From assembly GCA_905236895.1 (NCBI GenBank), contig CAJOQI010000095.1:1-7615 (forward strand): 7,615 nt of DNA. Reading direction: 5' to 3'. The notes below the pieces were generated by a model that saw only the letters and a list, made by a program, of their open reading frames with translations, was not told the DNA's origin and made no database searches. The DNA is from an uncultured Peptostreptococcaceae bacterium. GTDB taxonomy: Bacteria > Bacillota > Clostridia > Peptostreptococcales > Anaerovoracaceae. Position 1 is the first letter of the stretch, and every line of letters starts with the position of its first letter. The position numbers and the translations under genes are program-made. Shown here one piece after another: positions 1 through 6,569 of the stretch.

Positions 1-5
1 AATAT

Positions 6-80
6 GTCGCCATGGTCAAGTGGTCAAGACGCTAGCCTCTCACGCTGGAATCAGGGGTTCGACTCCCCTTGGCGATACCA
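6..80 (+). tRNA. tRNA-Glu (anticodon CTC)
   Basis: The sequence folds as a full cloverleaf. The 7-bp acceptor stem (6-12 with 70-76) closes with one G-U pair. The D stem is GTC/GAC (15-17 with 28-30). The anticodon stem is 32-36 with 44-48, and its loop CTCTCAC (37-43) has T before the anticodon CTC at 39-41, which reads GAG (Glu). The variable loop is 4 nt, and the T stem (53-57 with 65-69) carries the TTCGACT loop. The discriminator is A77 and the CCA end (78-80) is encoded. No promoter is visible in the five bases before it, so it may be the last gene of a tRNA cluster or have its promoter outside the window. Confidence 0.96.
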
Positions 81-115
81 ATGAAAACACCCCATTCGGG
101 GTGTTTTTCATTGGT
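77..115. terminator. Bidirectional hairpin terminator after tRNA-Glu
   Basis: Left arm 77-93 and right arm 98-115 are complementary except for one extra T in the right arm, with an ATTC loop (94-97). The GC-rich top (CACCCC/GGGGTG) is flanked by an A run on one side and a T run on the other, so a U-tract follows the stem in both directions. It should end the tRNA transcript on the plus strand. It should also end anything reading through from the citD/citE remnant on the minus strand. The base of the stem includes the ACCA end of the tRNA. Confidence 0.88.
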
Positions 116-252
116 AAGGTCATATAGTTGGGGAGTCGAAGACTCCCATTTGAAGCCCTAGCCCTGCGATTGACGAGCTTTAGCGAAGTCAGAGCAGCGG
201 CAGGTCTCATGCAAAGGTTGCCTGTGAAAGCGAGTCTGCCGGACTATGTTCC
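116..252. other. Non-coding block with inverted repeats, function unknown
   Basis: No convincing gene is present. The block holds a perfect short hairpin (GGGAGTC, loop GAA, GACTCCC, about 131-147) and a longer imperfect one with CGGCAG (198-203) pairing CTGCCG (236-241), plus CTC/GAG inside. Bases 130-140 are the exact reverse complement of 58-68, the T-loop and T-stem part of the tRNA. The block lies beyond the last recognisable citE sequence and may be a repetitive intergenic element or the scar of a deletion. Nothing in it is recognised with confidence. Confidence 0.4.
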
Positions 253-453
253 TTAATTCCTCAATGGTCCGTAAAGGGCTACATCGAATAGACGCTCCGA
301 AGCCTCACAGATGGAAAGTGCATTGATTACACCTCTGGCGCTCTCCAGAGCAGCCATAATCAAAACGCTTCCATTCTCGCGATTTGCTTCCTTCTAGGCC
401 TTTGCAATGGCATCCTCCACCAGCTTCACATCCTCAGTTTGCTCCAACGACCG
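253..453 (-). pseudogene. citE: citE remnant (citrate lyase beta subunit), internal fragment
   Basis: Directly after the citD stop, and in the same frame, the minus strand reads on with a segment that resembles the middle of CitE. It starts EQTEDVKLVEDAIAKA (444-397), has a TAG stop at 394-396 where CitE-like proteins usually carry an acidic residue, then continues with GSVLIMAALESARGVINAL and CEASERLFDVAL to about 274. In intact CitE this matches the stretch just after the RLPKT-type motif up to the ALGAEDY motif. The N-terminal half, with the FVPG and metal-binding regions, is missing, as is the C-terminal third. Resemblance fades after 274 and the frame closes at TAA (253-255). This is a dead fragment left by at least one deletion plus a nonsense change. 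It cannot encode a working citryl-ACP lyase. Confidence 0.75.
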
Positions 454-702
454 TTAAACAGCCGCCTCTACTCGCGCCTTGATTGTGCAATCCAGCGCTC
501 CCTTATCCACAATCGAAACCTTCGCATTTGTGACATCCAGGCTGGAAAGGGTATCCATAGCCACCTTGCGGATCTGATTTCCGTACTGATGAATTACGGA
601 ACTATCCAAGGAAAGACTGATTCCTTCCGAATTCGGTTCCAATGTCACCATGCAGTCGCTCGATTCCAGTGTTCCGGCCATTGCCGGTTTCTTGATTTCC
701 AT
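454..702 (-). CDS. citD: Citrate lyase gamma subunit (acyl carrier protein) CitD, C-terminus shortened
   Basis: This 82-residue protein matches CitD, the acyl carrier subunit of citrate lyase. Its prosthetic group, 2'-(5''-triphosphoribosyl)-3'-dephospho-CoA, carries the acetyl/citryl group in the cytoplasm. The N-terminus has the AGTLESSD motif, and Ser14 sits where the group is attached in known CitD. The conserved DKGALDCTIKARVEAAV block ends the protein. Family members are usually about 95-98 residues and continue with a YR-type sequence. Here V82 is followed by TAA and then codons for R-S-L, so a Tyr codon may have become the stop, removing some 12-15 residues. The start is supported by AAGGA five bases before ATG, and the hydratase stop lies 15 bases upstream, so the two are cotranscribed. 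The protein is probably made, but its partner CitE is broken next door and no citF, citC, citX or citG is seen, so function is doubtful. Confidence 0.85.
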   Translation of the reverse strand: MEIKKPAMAGTLESSDCMVTLEPNSEGISLSLDSSVIHQYGNQIRKVAMDTLSSLDVTNAKVSIVDKGALDCTIKARVEAAV

Positions 703-717
703 GCTTTTCCTTCGACG

Positions 718-3018
718 TCAGTTCTTGTTTCTGTTGTAATTGATCAGGCAGCCGGCCTTTACGATTTCCCTCTCCTCTTTCGTCATATCCTGAATGAAGA
801 GTTCGATCTCTGTTGCCTTGCCATCTTTCAAAACAAAGGCTTTGATACTGCTCAAATCCCCGTCCAATGCCTTACGTACATCAGGTACATAGATATAATC
901 GTCCACCTCAAAATCATCCGGCTTGCCCTTTAGATGGAATGGCAGCATGCCCCAGTTCATGCAATTGGAACGATAACGCTTGGTGGCGTATTCCTGGGTA
1001 ATATTTGCAAGACCGCCTAATACGCGTTGGCAGCTGGCTGCCTGCTCACGGGCACTTCCGTCTCCCGGCTTATTGGCATATACAACTGATCCTATTTCGA
1101 TCTTATGGATATCCGTTCCCTCTTGTCCCGGAATGGTTTTGATAATCTCGTAGGCCTCTGAGAGACCCGGCTCTGCCTTTGCGGGATCATTTCCTGAAAG
1201 GCGTTCTTCTTCAATCTTATTGATAGCCTTTGCACGGCCAACATACTCCGGATCCCTTCTGGAAAGGGTAAACTCCGCCAGTCCCAAAGGATTGGAACGA
1301 TAGGAACTGGCTTCTCCTGAAGGAATCAATTCGTCCGTAGTGGTTACATCATCAAGAATCTTGGAGGCCACACGGAGGAGAATATTGTCTGCCAGTTCTT
1401 CCATCTCCGGCCAGTCTTTGATATTGGGGCCGAAGCGAAGATCCTGACTTGCATCCGCTTTGCCGTAGCCCTGATATACCCTGGACTCGTAAGAACATGG
1501 ATCGAAATTGTACTCAGGAATATTTCCGAAGCATTCCGCCATCGCCTCCGCACTTGTAAGAATTCCGCCATTTGCAGCGGTGGCAGCGATTGAGCGGGCA
1601 TCCATCAATGCCACGGCACTCATCTGCCCGTCGCCTGGCTTGGAACCTTCTCTGTTGGGGAAGTTCCTGGTATTGTGGCGGATTGAAAGGGCATTGTTTG
1701 CCGGCGTATCTCCTGCGCCGAAGCAAGGTCCGCAGAAGGCGGTTCTAACTATAGCACCTGCTTCCATCAAATCGGAAAGCAAGCCCTTCTTATTAAGGTC
1801 AAGAAGCACGGGCTGAGAAGAAGGATAAACGGAAAGATAGAAATCACCGTTTCCACAGCTCTTTCCCTTAAGTGCGTGGGCGGCCTCTACTATATTGGTA
1901 TAGTTGCCGCCTGAGCAACCTCCAATAACCCCCTGCTGAACGCGAAGCTTCCCGTTCTCCACCTTGTCCATCAAGGTAAAGGCTGCACGATCTCCCGCAA
2001 TCTTTGCTGCTTCCTTTTCTGTTTCTCTTAAGATGTCCTCAAGATTCTCATAGAGTTCATCTATGGTATATCCGTTGGATGGGTGGAACGGCAGTGCGAT
2101 CATGGGCTTAACCTTGGAAAGGTCAACCTCTACGCATCCGTCATACCAAGCCACATCCGCCGGTTTTAATTCTTTATACTCTTCTCCCCTACCATGCATT
2201 GTAAGGAATGCCTTGGTATCCTCATCTGTTGCCCATACGGAAGAAAGACAGGTGGTTTCAGTAGTCATTACGTCCACTGCATTTCTATAATCCGTCTGCA
2301 TGGTTGAAACGCCGGGGCCTACGAATTCCATTACTTTATTCTTTACATATCCGTTTGCGAATACTGCGCGGATAATGGAAAGGGCAACGTCCTGTGGACC
2401 TACAAAGGGTGCAGGTTCACCCTTAAGATAAACTGCAACAACTCCGGGATAAGCCACATCATAGGTGTCTTCCAAAAGCTGCTTAACCAGTTCCCCTCCA
2501 CCTTCGCCGATGGCCATGGTTCCCAGGGCGCCGTAGCGGGTATGGGAATCGCTTCCCAGAATCATCTTTCCACATCCTGCAAACATCTCTCTCATATACT
2601 GATGAAGTACCGCAATATGTGGCGGTACAAAGATGCCGCCGTATTTCTTTGCTGCAGACAGTCCAAAGAGATGATCGTCATCATTGATGGTGCCCCCTAC
2701 CGCACAAAGGGAGTTATGGCATCCCGTCAGAACATAGGGCAAAGGAAAACGTTCCATGCCGGATGCACGTGCTGTCTGCACGATACCTACATAGGTGATG
2801 TCATGGGAAGTCATGGCATCAAACTTAATCTTTAGTTTAGACATATCACCGGACGTATTGTGGGATGAAATGATGCCGTACGCAATGGTGCCCTTCTTGG
2901 CTTCCTCCACTACCACATCTTTTCCGCAGGCTCCTTTAACGCCTTCCCTATCAGTTTCTTCAAACAGCTGTGTGCCATTTACCAAGAACACACCGCCCTC
3001 ATGCAATTTGACTGCCAT
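718..3018 (-). CDS. Aconitase-family hydratase (YbhJ-like), 4Fe-4S enzyme
   Basis: This 766-residue cytoplasmic protein has full aconitase-superfamily architecture. Such enzymes use a [4Fe-4S] cluster to dehydrate and rehydrate hydroxy acids such as citrate and isocitrate. Visible motifs are SDSHT (156-160), the first cluster cysteine in [10 protein letters not shown] (C368), the pair in FCGPC (C429, C432), [10 protein letters not shown] (449-458), and in the C-terminal swivel domain [10 protein letters not shown] (652-661, with the S and R expected to bind substrate) and [13 protein letters not shown] (682-694). Length and style fit the clostridial 'hydratase' group related to E. coli YbhJ rather than classical AcnA or AcnB, so the substrate is not certain. 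AAAGGAG lies six bases before ATG. The ribosome site falls inside the AbrB remnant, whose stop ends one base before this start. Only 15 bases separate it from citD. The gene appears intact, unlike its neighbours. Confidence 0.9.
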   Translation of the reverse strand: MAVKLHEGGVFLVNGTQLFEETDREGVKGACGKDVVVEEAKKGTIAYGIISSHNTSGDMSKLKIKFDAMTSHDITYVGIVQTARASGMERFPLPYVLTGCHNSLCAVGGTINDDDHLFGLSAAKKYGGIFVPPHIAVLHQYMREMFAGCGKMILGSDSHTRYGALGTMAIGEGGGELVKQLLEDTYDVAYPGVVAVYLKGEPAPFVGPQDVALSIIRAVFANGYVKNKVMEFVGPGVSTMQTDYRNAVDVMTTETTCLSSVWATDEDTKAFLTMHGRGEEYKELKPADVAWYDGCVEVDLSKVKPMIALPFHPSNGYTIDELYENLEDILRETEKEAAKIAGDRAAFTLMDKVENGKLRVQQGVIGGCSGGNYTNIVEAAHALKGKSCGNGDFYLSVYPSSQPVLLDLNKKGLLSDLMEAGAIVRTAFCGPCFGAGDTPANNALSIRHNTRNFPNREGSKPGDGQMSAVALMDARSIAATAANGGILTSAEAMAECFGNIPEYNFDPCSYESRVYQGYGKADASQDLRFGPNIKDWPEMEELADNILLRVASKILDDVTTTDELIPSGEASSYRSNPLGLAEFTLSRRDPEYVGRAKAINKIEEERLSGNDPAKAEPGLSEAYEIIKTIPGQEGTDIHKIEIGSVVYANKPGDGSAREQAASCQRVLGGLANITQEYATKRYRSNCMNWGMLPFHLKGKPDDFEVDDYIYVPDVRKALDGDLSSIKAFVLKDGKATEIELFIQDMTKEEREIVKAGCLINYNRNKN

Positions 3019-3019
3019 C

Positions 3020-3175
3020 TCAGACTCCTTTCATCAAAATGCTTATAATCAGGGGATAAAATGCTACCACGCTTGTCATTCTCACCATATGCACCCCCGC
3101 AATTTTTAATGTTTCGGCGCCATACTCTTCGGATAACAACGTAAGATCCGTCATTCCACCCGGAGAGCAGGTGCC
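3020..3175 (-). pseudogene. C-terminal remnant of an AbrB-type membrane transporter
   Basis: In the frame that ends at TGA 3020-3022, the minus strand encodes about 50 residues beginning CSPGGMTDLTLLSEEYGAET (codon for C at 3167-3169), continuing LKIAGVHMVRM and ending in a hydrophobic segment [17 protein letters not shown] followed by an acidic/Leu-rich helix and an H-x-x-R-hydrophobic last helix is the end of AbrB (PF05145) proteins, which are thought to be transporters despite the regulator-like name. No start codon or upstream part belongs to it; upstream the sequence changes to another gene in another frame. Its stop is one base from the hydratase ATG, the spacing of an original operon partner. 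It is a fragment left by a deletion. The family assignment rests on motif memory over a short stretch. Confidence 0.6.
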
Positions 3176-3344
3176 TTGCCCCCGATTTTTCTTGAATATT
3201 AAGGAGCAGTTCTTCCACTGTAAGTCTAATGTGGTGAAGCTGCTTTCTTTCGCAGCCTAAATCCTCCAAATAGTTTTGGACCTGTTCGGATATCTCCTCA
3301 ATAGCAGAATTACTTAAATTGTATTCTTTGTAAGTTAGTGCCAT
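3175..3344 (-). pseudogene. N-terminal gene fragment with HATPase-like segment, fused out of frame to the AbrB remnant
   Basis: An ATG at 3344 opens a frame of 121 codons that runs to 2979, overlapping the hydratase start by 40 bases. Only its first 55-57 residues look like a natural protein: a helix IEEISEQVQNYLEDLGCERK followed by IRLTVEELLLNIQEKSG, which resembles the N-box helix (E, N) of HATPase/anti-sigma-like domains. I recall such a domain at the N-terminus of some Lachnospiraceae dicarboxylate:cation symporters, but cannot confirm it here. Beyond about 3173 this frame is rich in R, W and N and looks non-native, while a neighbouring frame becomes AbrB-like, so the deletion junction lies near 3170-3180. 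TAAGGA overlapping the FRG stop codon could serve as ribosome site. The gene starts 15 bases after the FRG gene. If translated, it gives a short chimeric peptide. Confidence 0.6.
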
Positions 3345-3359
3345 AGGCCTTACTATTCC

Positions 3360-4202
3360 TTATCTAACATAATAATGTCTTGCCAGCCACTTTGCTATTC
3401 CATCCAGACCCGGATAGATTGTCCTCTCGCTCATATTAAACTGATCCAGATACTCTCTTAATGCCCATCTGATTTTCTTGTCGATAATATATTTCTTGGT
3501 TTCTACGTCTTTAAGATCGTCCAAATACTGTGCAAGGTCTTTGATTCCCGCGGGGACCAAAGAGAAGAAGGCGTATTGATTTACGATTCTTTCGTCGATT
3601 GACGGAGGTTCCACCGTAACAAAGGATTTGCTGCCCATATCTCTGTCGTATTCCTGAATGGTTTCCGCAACTTCCGTTAGTGTTTTTACGGAAAACATAT
3701 GGGTGCTATTGTCCTTAAGTTTCTTGCGATACTTGGCAGGAAGCTTCTTATTAAGAGCCCTTACATCTATTCTCCAAACCACCGCATCTTCTTCTTCCAG
3801 TTCGCAAATATCTTCGCAGTCCTCAGCAAAGTGAAGGGCAACCAGTGGTGAATGGGTCCAGTCCAAGAGCCTTGTGGGAAGGCCGTGGTGCTGACCAACT
3901 ATCATTGCCTTCCAAATGGATTCGCTTATGGTTGGATCCTCTATGCTTGCATATTTGGTGAAGTTCTCCAATATATGCATTTCAAGGGATTCGGAAATCT
4001 TCTGTTTTTCTTTGTTCTTCTTTTCCGATTTCTCCGGCTTAAAGTTTCTGGATAAACTGGTAGTAAGACTATATTCGTCGTTAGCCATTCCTCGATAATA
4101 ATATGCGGTACGATACCTTCCGTTGGCATCAGCTTTAACCGATTCAAAAAGCAGCTCGCTGATTCCCTCCAATCTGTCAATATGTACAGTCGTAATACTC
4201 AT
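3360..4202 (-). CDS. FRG domain-containing protein
   Basis: This 280-residue soluble protein carries the FRG domain (PF08867). Its name-giving motif appears as YYRGMAN (35-41). The hallmark QHHGLPTRLLDWTHSPLVAL lies at 104-123 and ERIVNQYAFFSL at 204-215. The end, ERTIYPGLDGIAKWL (259-273), is the usual FRG tail. A lysine/glutamate-rich insert (56-70) separates the first two motifs. The biochemical role of FRG proteins is not established; they occur scattered among accessory and defence-associated genes, and no partner defence gene is seen here. ATG is preceded by GGAGG at good distance, and a TATAAT lies further up. No terminator separates it from the fragment and hydratase downstream, so it probably heads their transcript. 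Length and motif set suggest it is complete. Confidence 0.87.
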   Translation of the reverse strand: MSITTVHIDRLEGISELLFESVKADANGRYRTAYYYRGMANDEYSLTTSLSRNFKPEKSEKKNKEKQKISESLEMHILENFTKYASIEDPTISESIWKAMIVGQHHGLPTRLLDWTHSPLVALHFAEDCEDICELEEEDAVVWRIDVRALNKKLPAKYRKKLKDNSTHMFSVKTLTEVAETIQEYDRDMGSKSFVTVEPPSIDERIVNQYAFFSLVPAGIKDLAQYLDDLKDVETKKYIIDKKIRWALREYLDQFNMSERTIYPGLDGIAKWLARHYYVR

Positions 4203-4228
4203 ACTTACCTCCGTTGTTTTACCCCTTT

Positions 4229-4234
4229 ATTATA
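4229..4234 (-). promoter_or_regulatory. -10 box of the FRG gene promoter
   Basis: The minus strand reads TATAAT here, 26 bases before the FRG start codon and upstream of its GGAGG ribosome site (4209-4213). The place of a -35 box, 17 bases further up (4252-4257), reads TGGAAT, a poor match, so strength is uncertain. It is the only good minus-strand promoter element noticed ahead of the FRG-fragment-hydratase-citD block. Confidence 0.6.
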
Positions 4235-4273
4235 CACCAGGGAAAAGAATGATTCCATTTCCCTCTTCATAAA

Positions 4274-4303
4274 TAAACAAAAAACTCCTTTCTATGGTAA
4301 AAT
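4274..4303 (+). promoter_or_regulatory. Promoter of the PlsC-like gene, extended -10
   Basis: TAAAAT at 4298-4303 is preceded by TGG, forming an extended -10. TAAACA at 4274-4279 matches four of six -35 bases with an 18-base spacer. Transcription would begin about 6-8 bases after 4303, at or next to the ATG at 4310. No ribosome site fits between the two. Confidence 0.55.
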
Positions 4304-4309
4304 GCCCTT

Positions 4310-5608
4310 ATGAAAAAAGGATTTGAACGTTTTGATATGAATAAACCTCCCGTGAGGACCAAATGGTATTTAAGACCTGTCATCTATCTCTTAAGCCTAC
4401 CGGACATAATCAAGCACAAGGTTAAGATAGAAAAGAAAGGAACTGATAGCCTAAAGGCTCCCTATATTTTATTGTGCAATCACAACGCTTTTATGGATTT
4501 TAAGGTGGCCACAAAGGCTATCTATCCTCAGCGGGCCAATTATGTTGTGGCTATTGACGGATACATTGGAAGAGAAAAGCTCCTTAGAGACGTTGGTTGC
4601 ATTTGCAAGAGAAAATTCACCAATAATATCGGTATCGTAAGACAGCTTAAGAGGGTTCTTGAAAACGGAGATGTGGCTATCATCTATCCGGAAGCCCGCT
4701 ATTCTCTCTGCGGAACAACGGCGGTTTTGCCGGAATCCTTGGGGAAGATGTGCAAGCTCTTTGGTGCTCCCGTGGTTACTTTAATTTGCCACGGGCATCA
4801 TATCAACTCACCTTTCTGGAATCTCCACGATAGAGGGGTTGCCCCGACGGAAGCGGAATTCAGCCTCCTCTTCACCCCAGAAGATCTGGAAGAACTATCC
4901 GTTGACGAGATCAACAAAAGAATCGTGGAGACTTTCCAGTACGACGACTATGCCTGGCAAAAGGAAAAAGGCATCAAAGTCACCTACCCCCGGCGAGCCG
5001 AAGGTCTCCACAAAGTTCTTTACCAATGCCCCTGCTGCAAGACAGAATTCAAGATGGCAACAAAGAATACAACCCTCTACTGCGAAAGCTGCGGAGCAGA
5101 GTGGGAATACAGTGAAGATGGCGAGTTAATCTTCCATGGCGATTCCAATACCCTCCCTGCTCTTCCCAACGGAGAAAGCTTTTCCCATATTCCTCACTGG
5201 TATGAATGGGAAAGAAGAAATGTAAGAGCGGAAGTGGAAGCAGGGACCTATTCCAGCGGAGTTCTGAAAGTTCACGTTGACTCGCTGCCCAATGCAGATA
5301 AGTTTATCCGCCTTGGAAATGGCACCATGGTTCATGATATGAATGGATTTAAGGTTGAAGGAATCGATGTGGACGAAGACCCATTCCAGATGATTAAGGA
5401 CGTCCCCTCCCTCTATTCCTGCCATATAGAATACGAATATCTGGGTAAATTCGGGGACTGCGTTGACCTAAACACATTGACCGATACCTGGTATATCTAT
5501 CCCGAAGGAGATGGCTTCGCCGTAACAAAGATGGCTCTTGCCACAGAGGAACTCTATTTCCACTACAAAGAAAGGAAAGGCACTCCCTGCCCACCGGGGC
5601 TGGCGTAA
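4310..5608 (+). CDS. PlsC-like lysophospholipid acyltransferase with C-terminal zinc ribbon
   Basis: The N-terminal ~210 residues form an acyltransferase domain of the PlsC/LPLAT family, which moves an acyl chain onto a lysophospholipid such as 1-acylglycerol-3-phosphate at the inner face of the membrane. The catalytic NHxxxxD motif is NHNAFMD (57-63, H58 and D63). The phosphate-binding motif appears as YPEAR (126-130) rather than the classical FPEGTR. Residues 18-34 form a moderately hydrophobic helix that may touch the membrane. A zinc ribbon follows, CPCC (240-243) and CESC (258-261), then an unrecognised domain of about 170 residues rich in D, E, Y and W. Acceptor and acyl donor are unknown. 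The ATG at 4310 has no ribosome site and sits about where transcription should start. ATG at 4337 (M10) is an alternative, with AAGGA 15 bases ahead, a rather long spacing. The gene stands alone, divergent from FRG and convergent with the ABC operon. Confidence 0.83.
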   Translation: MKKGFERFDMNKPPVRTKWYLRPVIYLLSLPDIIKHKVKIEKKGTDSLKAPYILLCNHNAFMDFKVATKAIYPQRANYVVAIDGYIGREKLLRDVGCICKRKFTNNIGIVRQLKRVLENGDVAIIYPEARYSLCGTTAVLPESLGKMCKLFGAPVVTLICHGHHINSPFWNLHDRGVAPTEAEFSLLFTPEDLEELSVDEINKRIVETFQYDDYAWQKEKGIKVTYPRRAEGLHKVLYQCPCCKTEFKMATKNTTLYCESCGAEWEYSEDGELIFHGDSNTLPALPNGESFSHIPHWYEWERRNVRAEVEAGTYSSGVLKVHVDSLPNADKFIRLGNGTMVHDMNGFKVEGIDVDEDPFQMIKDVPSLYSCHIEYEYLGKFGDCVDLNTLTDTWYIYPEGDGFAVTKMALATEELYFHYKERKGTPCPPGLA

Positions 5609-5666
5609 GCCCTTACAGGCAATCAGCCAAACAAGAATCACATGGAAAAAGTCCAATATGCTTACA

Positions 5667-5703
5667 ACAGAAAAGGCACCCTGTACAGAGTGCCTTTTCC
5701 TGT
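5667..5703. terminator. Bidirectional terminator between the PlsC-like gene and the ABC permease
   Basis: AAAAGGCAC (5671-5679) pairs with GTGCCTTTT (5690-5698). The stem continues as ACAG (5667-5670) with CTGT (5700-5703) around one bulged C. The 10-base loop contains the palindrome CTGTACAG. A-rich and T-rich arms give U-tracts in both directions, so it serves the two convergent genes. Apart from this, the gap 5609-5726 holds nothing recognisable. Confidence 0.87.
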
Positions 5704-5726
5704 CTTTAATAATCCAAAGCCCCTTC

Positions 5727-6569
5727 TTATGCAAGATTAAGCTTTTTCTTTAGAATATAATCCGTTCCTACGAAGCAGCCTACTGCAACAATTCCATTCA
5801 TTATAATGCTTACAATGGATGTGGTATTGAAGAACTCCTTGGCTTCATAGATATTTTCCATCAGGTATTGTCCCCCATTAACCATGAGGACCGCCAGCAC
5901 TATGGAAAGCACCGTGCTTATTCCAAGATAGGCAAGTACTGATATGATGCCTTTGTTCTTGTTGGCCATATTGCCTATAGCCATGCTCAGATAGAACATC
6001 AGGATGCTCCCCACCGTTTCCACTAGAATGCTTAATAAGACCAGGGTTACCGAACCCCAATTGGTCATACCTAAAACTTCCTTGATTACTTCTAGAAGCC
6101 TCCCTTCTTTTATCAAATATCCCAGGAAGCCGGATGATACGGCAAATACAAAGGCCGATAAGATTGTGGCTATTCCCGCAAATACCATCCACAGCAGGGA
6201 GATAATAAGCTTGCTGACAATTAGCTTGGTTGTTGACACAGGAAGTGTATGCATCAAATAACCTTCGTCTCCCAGAAGATTCCTATAAAACCTTAAGACA
6301 ATCATTACCGTAGTAATAACCATCATGGCGGTAAGTACCAAGAAATATGCTATCCCAAGGAAGGTGAGGACCGTACTAAGGAGCTTGCTCATAGCCTCAT
6401 TTTCCATAAAGATGCCTGAATAAGAGTAATCTACGTCAGCCAGATCAAATACATCCCCTACTCTTACTACCAGTCCCAGCAACAAAGCCACTCCGATTAG
6501 CCCTACATAGAGAAGCCACATTATTCTGCTGGTGGACTTAAATTCGTATTTTAATAACTTACCAAACAT
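5727..6569 (-). CDS. ABC transporter permease (six-helix, GntR-linked type)
   Basis: This 280-residue integral membrane protein has about six hydrophobic segments, near 17-36, 66-92, 119-147, 172-199, 208-230 and 251-273. After a cytosolic N-terminus (MFGKLLKYEFKSTSR) come TM1, a short outer loop (37-65) and TM2. The inner loop then carries the motif DEGYLMHTLPVS (101-112), which recurs in the ABC-2-like permeases of clostridial GntR-regulated transporters. The protein ends in KKK before a short tail. ATG is preceded by GGGAGGTG at good spacing inside the upstream ATPase gene, and the two genes overlap by 19 bases, so translation is coupled. Together with the ATPase it should form a transporter, most likely an exporter. 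The substrate is unknown; relatives respond to cell-envelope-active compounds, but nothing here shows that. Confidence 0.88.
   Translation of the reverse strand: MFGKLLKYEFKSTSRIMWLLYVGLIGVALLLGLVVRVGDVFDLADVDYSYSGIFMENEAMSKLLSTVLTFLGIAYFLVLTAMMVITTVMIVLRFYRNLLGDEGYLMHTLPVSTTKLIVSKLIISLLWMVFAGIATILSAFVFAVSSGFLGYLIKEGRLLEVIKEVLGMTNWGSVTLVLLSILVETVGSILMFYLSMAIGNMANKNKGIISVLAYLGISTVLSIVLAVLMVNGGQYLMENIYEAKEFFNTTSIVSIIMNGIVAVGCFVGTDYILKKKLNLA

Noticed and set aside
131..252. CRISPR-like or riboswitch element
   Set aside because: There are no regularly spaced direct repeats, and the hairpins match no riboswitch class I know.
439..933. Plus-strand open frame of 164 codons across citD and the hydratase end
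   Set aside because: It runs antisense to two genes with clear protein families, has no ribosome site, and its translation shows no recognisable domain.
2979..3344. A 121-residue hypothetical protein
   Set aside because: Only the first 57 residues look native. The rest overlaps the hydratase start and is out of frame with an AbrB-like tail, so a fusion of two fragments explains it better.
5126..5734. Minus-strand open frames opposite the end of the PlsC-like gene
   Set aside because: They overlap a well-supported coding region and a terminator, without ribosome sites or known domains.
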